From Prado023 sp963714995 (lineage in GTDB: Bacteria; Actinomycetota; Actinomycetes; S36-B12; CAIYMF01): DNA of 64,000 bases. The translations under genes and the position numbers were made by a program. The DNA lies in NCBI GenBank assembly GCA_963714995.1, contig CAVQQP010000019.1:310001-374000 (forward strand), given 5' to 3'. The notes beneath the pieces are model-generated. The model saw only the letters and a program-made list of their open reading frames with translations, did not search any database and was not told where the DNA came from. Shown piece by piece: positions 57,691 through 64,000 of the stretch; position 1 is the first letter of the stretch; each line of letters starts with the position of its first letter.

Positions 57691-59147
57691 CTAGCCGAGC
57701 ACCGGGACCGGGTTCGCCTGTGCCCAGCGCGACCACTGCACTGCCTGCACCCGCAGGTCCGCCAGCTGCTCGGCGACGCGCACCGGGGCGGTGCCGCCGA
57801 ACCGGGACCTGGCGTCGAGCGCCGCCTGGGCGGTGAGCCGGTCGCGAACCTCGGGGGTGAGGTGCGCGGAGATCCCCGCGAGCTCCTCGTCGGTGAGGTC
57901 CCACAGCTCGACCCCGCGGACCTCGGCGGCACGCACGCACGCCCCGGAGATCTCGTGGGCGTCGCGGAACGGCACGCCACGCTGCACCAGCCACTCGGCG
58001 ATCTCGGTGGCCAGGGCGAAGCCCTCGGGGGCGCTGGCGGCCATCCGGGCGGTGTCGAAGCGCAGGGTCGCCACGCTGCCGGCCATCGCCGGGAGCACCA
58101 GCAGGAGGGTCTCGACCGCGTCGAACGTCGGCTCCTTGTCCTCCTGCAGGTCGCGGTTGTAGGCGAAGGGCAGGCCCTTGAGGGTGGCCAGCAGGCCGGT
58201 GAGGTTGCCGATGAGGCGACCCGACTTGCCGCGGGCGAGCTCGGCGATGTCGGGGTTCTTCTTCTGCGGCATGATCGAGGAGCCGGTCGACCAGGCGTCG
58301 TCGAGGACGGCCCAGCCGAACTCGCGCGAGGCCCACAGGCAGATCTCCTCGCCGAGGCGCGACAGGTGCACCCCGACCATCGCTGCGACGAACAGGAACT
58401 CGGCCACGAAGTCGCGATCGCTCACCGCGTCGATGGAGTTGGCGATCGCGCCGGTGAAGCCGAGCTCGAGCGCGACGGCCTGGGGATCGAGCTCGAGCGC
58501 CGAGCCGGCCAGCGCCCCGGCGCCCAGCGGCGACAGCGCCGCCCGGACGTCCCAGTCGGCCAGCCGGTCGAGATCGCGGCCGAATGCGTGGGCGTGCTTG
58601 GCCAGCTCGTGGCCGAACGACACCGGCTGGGCGTGCTGCAGGTGCGTGAAGCCGGGCGCGGGACAGTGGATGTGCGCCTCGGCCTGGTCGGTGAGCGCGA
58701 GCACGAGGTCGACCAGCGCGGCGGCGATCGCACGGGACTGGTCACGCAGGTAGAGCCGCAGGTCGGTGGCCACCTGGTCGTTGCGGCTGCGCCCGGCGCG
58801 CAGCTTGCCGCCGACGGGGCCGAGCAGCTCGAGGAGCCCGCGCTCGATGGCGGTGTGGACGTCCTCGTCGTCCGGGGTCGCCATGAAGGTGCCTGCGGCC
58901 ACCTGGGCCGCCAACGTGTCGAGGGCCGCCACGACCTGGGCGAGTTCGGCGTCATCGAGCAGCCCGGCCCGGTGCAGGACGCCGGCGTGAGCCCGCGTCT
59001 GCAGCAGGTCGTACGGCGCCAGGCGCCAGTCGAAGTGCACCGAGAGGCTCAGTGCCGTCATCTCCGGGGAGGGTCCGCCGGTGAACCGGCCGCCCCACAG
59101 CCGGGTCGGAGCCCCCGAGCTGGTCCCCGACCCAGCGGGCGGCTGCG

Positions 59148-59151
<4 letters not shown>
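57691..59151 (-). CDS. argH: Argininosuccinate lyase
   Basis: 486 residues from GTG 59151, overlapping the argG stop (GTGA). The fumarase/aspartase signature GSSIMPQKKNPDIAELARGK is present, with LWGGRFTGGPSPEM at the start and DDEDVHTAIERGLLELLG and AGRSRNDQVATDLRLYLRDQ in the middle. Last step of arginine synthesis, splitting argininosuccinate to arginine and fumarate. Length and motifs normal; last gene of the cluster on this strand. Confidence 0.96.
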
Positions 59152-60359
<1,208 letters not shown>

Positions 60360-60411
60360 GGTCAGTTCTCCCTGTTGGTCCGTGCGCGGGTCCCGCGCGT
60401 CCGGGACTAGT

Positions 60412-60427
60412 ATACGCATATGCGTAT
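60412..60427. promoter_or_regulatory. 16-bp palindrome upstream of argG (candidate ARG box)
   Basis: ATACGCATATGCGTAT is a perfect palindrome in an A/T-richer spot 53 bp upstream of the argG start. ArgR operators are palindromes of about 18 bp with A/T-rich flanks, and the argR gene is 280 bp away. Match to the ArgR consensus is only partial. Confidence 0.5.
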
Positions 60428-60508
60428 GGTGCGTCGGAGCGGGGTGATTCCCACGCATGCACCAGGAACCGCCCGATAGAGGGGGTGTCCTCGGGCCACA
60501 TCCGGGCT

Positions 60509-60622
60509 GCGCACACCGAACCGCCCCATTGCCCGACCCGGGAGGGGCCATTCGGGCGATTCAGAGTGCGCGGGCCCCGAATGGGCTCGGCACGTTCACC
60601 TGACGGGCGGTTCGGTGTGCGC
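60509..60622. repeat. Large nested inverted repeat downstream of argR
   Basis: Outer arms GCGCACACCGAACCGCC (60509-60525) and GGCGGTTCGGTGTGCGC (60606-60622) are perfect over 17 bp. Inside lies a second pair with an 8-bp exact core (CATTCGGG and CCCGAATG). The element is non-coding and could act as the argR terminator or a larger fold-back structure. Confidence 0.75.
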
Positions 60623-60704
60623 GGAGGGCCACGCGCTCGGGCGCGGCGCCACGGTCGGCTGTGCCGATCCGGAACGGGACCCGCGATGGTGGCCCGGCGT
60701 CGGT

Positions 60705-61202
60705 TCAGCGGCGGGGGTCGATCAGCCCCAGGATCGCGGCGGCGACCGCGGCTCCGCCCTCGGGCTCACGGGTGATCAGGATGACGGTGTCGTCACCCGC
60801 GACGGTGCCGATGACGTCCGGCCAGTCGGACCGGTCGATCGCTGAGGCCAGGTACTGGGCGCCCCCCGGTGGGGTGCGCAGGACCACGATGTTGGCCGAG
60901 CTGTCGACGCCGACCAGCACGTCCTGGGCGACCTTCGCCAGGCGTGCGGCTGATTCGGAGTCGGGGGCGTGCGGGCGGGTGTCGCCGCCCTCCGCCGGCA
61001 CGGCGTAGACCTGCTCGCCGGACTCTGTGGCGACCTTCACCGCACCGAGCTCGTCGAGGTCGCGGGACAGCGTCGCCTGGGTGACGGCGAACCCGTCGCT
61101 CGCGAGCAGCTCCGCCAGCGCCGCTTGGGAGCCGACCGGGACGCGGTCGAGCAGCTCGACGATCCGGCGGTGTCGGGCGGCCTTGGTGTTCGGGATGGTC
61201 AT
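60705..61202 (-). CDS. argR: Arginine repressor
   Basis: 165 residues from ATG 61202. N-terminal winged helix with the ArgR sequence KAARHRRIVELLDRVPVGSQ and VTQATLSRDLDELGAVKV; C-terminal hexamerisation and arginine-binding domain with GTVAGDDTVILITREPEGGA. It represses arginine-synthesis genes when arginine is present. Its start overlaps the stop used by the argD end (61199), so it is translationally coupled to argD. No argF gene sits between argD and argR. Confidence 0.96.
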   Translation of the reverse strand: MTIPNTKAARHRRIVELLDRVPVGSQAALAELLASDGFAVTQATLSRDLDELGAVKVATESGEQVYAVPAEGGDTRPHAPDSESAARLAKVAQDVLVGVDSSANIVVLRTPPGGAQYLASAIDRSDWPDVIGTVAGDDTVILITREPEGGAAVAAAILGLIDPRR

Positions 61203-62561
61203 CGCGGTGCCTCGGGTTCGTGCGCACCGTCAGCCCAGTGCCCGGCGTCGGGCTGGTGGGCGCTGGCGGCCCCCGGCTGATGCCCGGCGGGGGTGCCAGC
61301 GATGCCGTGGGCGTCGACCGGCCGGGTGCGGACCGCGGCGATGGCCAGCGCGAGCTGCGCGACGCCGTGGGCGACCTCGTCGGCAGTGATGTTCAGCGGC
61401 GGCGCCAGCCGGATCACGTCCGGGGCTGCGGCATTGACCAGGACGCCGGCCTCGCGGGCTGCGGCTTCGACCGCCTTGGCGATCGGGTCTGCGAGGACCA
61501 CGCCGAGGAGCAGCCCCGCACCGCGCACCCCGACGACACCCTCGAGGGGACCCAGGCCCGCTCGGAACTGCGCGCCCCGCTCGGTGGCATTGGTGAACAG
61601 GTCCTCGGCTGGTGATCGTGTCGAGGACGGACAGGGCTGCGGCAGCGCTGATCGGGTTGCCGCCGAAGGTCGATCCGTGCGATCCGGGGGTGAACTCCGG
61701 GGTGTTGGGGTGGCCGAGCCGGATCATCGCGCCGATCGGCAGGCCCCCGCCGAGCCCCTTGGCCAGGGTGATGACGTCGGGCCGGATCCCGTGGTGCTCG
61801 GGCGCGTGGTGAGCCAGCCAGCGGCCGGTGCGCCCGATCCCGGTCTGGACCTCGTCGAGGATGAGCAGCGCGCCGACGTCGTCGGCGATCCTGCGGGCGG
61901 CCACCAGGTAGCCCTCGGGCGGGACCACCACGCCAGCCTCCCCCTGGATGGGCTCGAGGATGATCGCAGCGGTCTGCTCATCGACTGCTGCCCTCAGGGC
62001 CTCGACGTCGCCATAGGGGACGAAGTCCACCTCGCCGGGAAGTGGGCGGAACGGGTCGGCCTTCGCGGGTTGTCCGGTGAGCGCCAGCGCCCCCATCGTG
62101 CGGCCGTGGAAGCCGTTGGCGGCGGCCACCATCCGGGTGCGCCCGGTGAGGCGCACGAGCTTGAACGCGGCCTCGTTGGCCTCGGCCCCGGAGTTGCACA
62201 GGAACACCCGCGCGCCGCCCATCGGGTCGGCGATCAGGGCCAGCCGCTCACACAGCTGCAGGGCGGGCAGCGTGATGGCGAGGTTGGACGTGTGGCCGAG
62301 GGTCCTGACCTGCTCACTGACCGCAGCCACGATCGCCGGGTGCGCGTGGCCCAGCGCATTCACCGCGATCCCACCGAGGAGGTCGAGGTAGCGCCGCCCG
62401 CCGTCGTCCGTCACCCACGACCCCTGACCGGAGACCAACGTGACCGGAGGTGTGCCGTAGTTGTCCTGCATCACCGCCTGCCAGCGCTCGGTCGGGGTCT
62501 CGTTGTCGGCGGTCTCGCGCGGCCACCAATCGGCCGCGCTGGGCTGGTAGGGCTGCGTCAT
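61199..62561 (-). CDS. argD: Acetylornithine aminotransferase; apparent frameshift
   Basis: ATG 62561 overlaps the argB stop (ATGA). The class-III aminotransferase sequence is normal to about residue 317: GGIAVNALGHAHPAIVAAVS, CNSGAEANEAAFKLVRLTGR, GFHGRTMGALALTGQPAKAD, LILDEVQTGIGRTGRW, ITLAKGLGGGLPIGAM, STFGGNPISAAAALSVLDTI. At 61610 one base appears extra; removing it continues ITAEDLFTN, then GAGLLLGVVLADPIAKAVEA and the end RLAPPLNITADEVAHGVAQL. A roughly 40-residue Ala/His/Pro-rich tail (VDAHGIAGTPAGHQPGAASA) follows to 61199, overlapping the argR start. Confidence 0.85.
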
Positions 62562-63488
62562 GCGAGCACCTCGTCGACGCCCTCGTCGGGCACGTCATCC
62601 GGCAGCACCATCGTGCCGATGCCCTCGGTGGTGAAGACCTCCAGCAGCAGGCTGTGCGCCACGCGACCGTCGATCACGTGGGCGCGCTCGACCCCTCCCC
62701 GGACCGCGCGCAGGCAGGCCTCCATCTTCGGTGCCATGCCCGCGTCCAGGGTGGGCAGCATCTCGGCCAGCTCCGACGATCGGATCTCGGCGATCAGGCT
62801 GCCGCGGTCGGGCCAGTCGGCGAACAGGCCCTCGACGTCGGTGAGCACCACCAGCTTGTCCGCACCCAGTGCCACGGCCAGCGCCGACGCGGCGGTGTCG
62901 GCGTTCACGTTGAGCACCTGCCCGTCGGCGGCGACCCCGATCGTGGAGATGACCGGGATGAATCCGTCGTCGAGGAGGCTGGTCACGAAGTCGGGGCGCA
63001 CGCCGGTGACGTCGCCGACCAGCCCGAGGTCGAGGTCCTGCCCGTCGGCGGTCACCGTGCGCCGCTCGGCGGCGAAGAGGGCGGCGTCCTCGCCCGAGAT
63101 CCCGATCGCCAGCGGGCTGTGGGCATTCACCAGGCCCGACGAGGTCGCGCTGCACCTGGCCGGTGAGCACCATCCGGACGACCTCCATGATCTCCGGCGT
63201 GGTCACGCGCAGGCCCCCGCGGAACTCGCTGGTGACCCCGAGCCGGGCGAGCATGGCGTTGATCTGCGGGCCTCCGCCGTGCACCACGACGGGACGCAGG
63301 CCGGCCAGCCGCAGGAACACGACGTCGCCGGCGAACGCCTGCTGCAGCTCGCGGGAGGTCATCGCGTTGCCGCCGTACTTGATCACGACGGTGGCCCCGC
63401 GGAACCGCTCCAGCCAGGGCAGCGCCTCGGCCAGCACCTCGGCCTTGGCCAGCGCGTCAGCGGTCGGGACCGCTCGGGACCTGCTCAT
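62558..63488 (-). CDS. argB: Acetylglutamate kinase; apparent frameshift
   Basis: ATG 63488 (MSRSRAVPTADALAKAEVLA). N-terminal part: TVVIKYGGNAMTSRELQQAF, PVVVHGGGPQINAMLARLGV, VLTGQVQRDLVG. At the CCC of 63135-63137 one base seems extra; the next frame continues LVNAHSPLAIGISGEDAALF, FIPVISTIGVAADGQVLNVN, ADTAASALAVALGADKLVVL and GVERAHVIDGRVAHSLLLEV. Removing the base gives a standard kinase of about 309 residues that phosphorylates N-acetylglutamate. Stop overlaps the argD start. Confidence 0.85.
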
Positions 63489-63501
63489 CGGGGCTCCTGG
63501 G

Positions 63502-64000
63502 TCAGGTGGAGTAGGCGGAGTTCTCGTGGACGTACATGGCGGTGAGGTCGTTGGTCCAGAGCGTGGCCTCGGCGTTGCCGGCGCGGAGGTCGATGGTGAG
63601 GGTCACCTCGCGGCCGGACATGTCGACCGCTGACCGGTCGCCGAAGGCAGCCCCGTCGCGGCACACGAGGACGCCGTTGATCGCGACGTCGATCGCGTCG
63701 GGCTCGAACGTGACGTCGGTGGTGCCGACCGCCGACAGGATCCGGCCCCAGTTGGGGTCCTCGCCGTGGATCGCGCACTTGAGCAGGTTGCTGCGCGAGA
63801 CCGCCCGCGCCGCGGTGACCGCATCGTCCTCGGTGGCGGCGTTCACCACATCGATGCGGATGTCCTTGGTCGCGCCCTCGGCGTCACCGATGAGCTGGCG
63901 GGCGAGGTCGGCGCACACGGCCGTGACCGCCGCGGCCAGCTCGGTCGGGTCCGGCGTGATCCCGCTGGCCCCTGAGGCGAGCAGCAGGACGGTGTCGTTC
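63502..64000 (-). CDS. argJ: Ornithine acetyltransferase/N-acetylglutamate synthase, C-terminal part (cut by window edge)
   Basis: The frame runs off the right edge at 64000 and ends at 63502, 13 bp before argB starts. Visible ArgJ features: NDTVLLLASGASG at the edge, SRSNLLKCAIHGEDPNWGRI, and AVDMSGREVTLTIDLRAGNA with WTNDLTAMYVHENSAYST at the C-terminus. ArgJ recycles the acetyl group in arginine synthesis and self-cleaves at a KGxGMIxP site that is outside this window. Its presence implies the cyclic acetyl-ornithine route. Confidence 0.93.
   Translation of the reverse strand, partial: NDTVLLLASGASGITPDPTELAAAVTAVCADLARQLIGDAEGATKDIRIDVVNAATEDDAVTAARAVSRSNLLKCAIHGEDPNWGRILSAVGTTDVTFEPDAIDVAINGVLVCRDGAAFGDRSAVDMSGREVTLTIDLRAGNAEATLWTNDLTAMYVHENSAYST

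Larger units (their letters stand above)
60360..60704. other. Interval between argR and argG
   Basis: The 345-bp gap has no gene. It contains the palindrome at 60412-60427 and a large nested inverted repeat (60509-60622), described separately. It is where argG expression would be controlled. Confidence 0.6.

Overview
This 64 kb window is G+C-rich throughout and reads as chromosomal DNA of an actinobacterium (Actinomycetota). Three things support that. The gene order recN-pyrG-nudix-ald-xerD-parA-scpA-scpB-rluB with aroH-tyrA-cmk-der, plus tyrS-TPR protein-tlyA-nadK-recN and argJBD-R-G-H, is a typical actinobacterial arrangement. Starts are often GTG with GTGA/ATGA overlaps. The rRNA leader carries the CTTGAGAACT element usual in that phylum. 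No species can be named from sequence alone.

Layout. 1-5990: envelope and miscellaneous genes (a methyltransferase cut by the window edge, a GH25-like secreted protein, a SHOCT membrane protein, a TetR regulator with an extra N-terminal HTH) and a 5-oxoprolinase locus with pxpA and pxpB fused. 6047-11869: a cyclic-di-GMP island of two paralogous PAS-GGDEF proteins flanking a membrane GGDEF-EAL protein. 12145-21577: secreted and small-molecule genes (SH3/M15-like hydrolase, YaaA, efflux pump, acetyltransferases, nitrilase, RTX-repeat protein, amidase). 21607-25711: a minus-strand sulfur operon (ArsR-rhodanese, DsrE, cysteine desulfurase fused to half of a persulfide-dioxygenase-like protein, MFS). 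25808-30244: small genes behind a CsoR-type operator and a DtxR/IdeR-type iron box, a baeRF-type protein, a heliorhodopsin and a lipoprotein, then tRNA-Pro.

31204-50000 is a long housekeeping block on the minus strand: ribosome GTPase Der, CMP kinase, TyrA, chorismate mutase, RluB, ScpAB, ParA, XerD, alanine dehydrogenase, NUDIX, CTP synthase, RecN, NAD kinase, TlyA and a TPR protein, many overlapping by 4 bp and so probably translationally coupled. 50176-55640 is one rRNA operon (16S-23S-5S on the minus strand) with promoter, leader element and terminator. 55920-64000 holds tyrS, a cupin gene, and the arginine cluster argH, argG, argR, argD, argB, argJ, with no argF between argD and argR.

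Two points stand out. The heliorhodopsin gene (28804-29622) has the signature Glu and Lys 133 residues apart and sits behind a structured leader with a tiny upstream ORF. Second, about nine genes, including normally indispensable ones (tyrA, argB, argD), are each intact only if one base (two in the amidase) is added or removed. That pattern suggests indel errors in the sequence more than genuine gene decay, so protein ends downstream of those points should be read with care.
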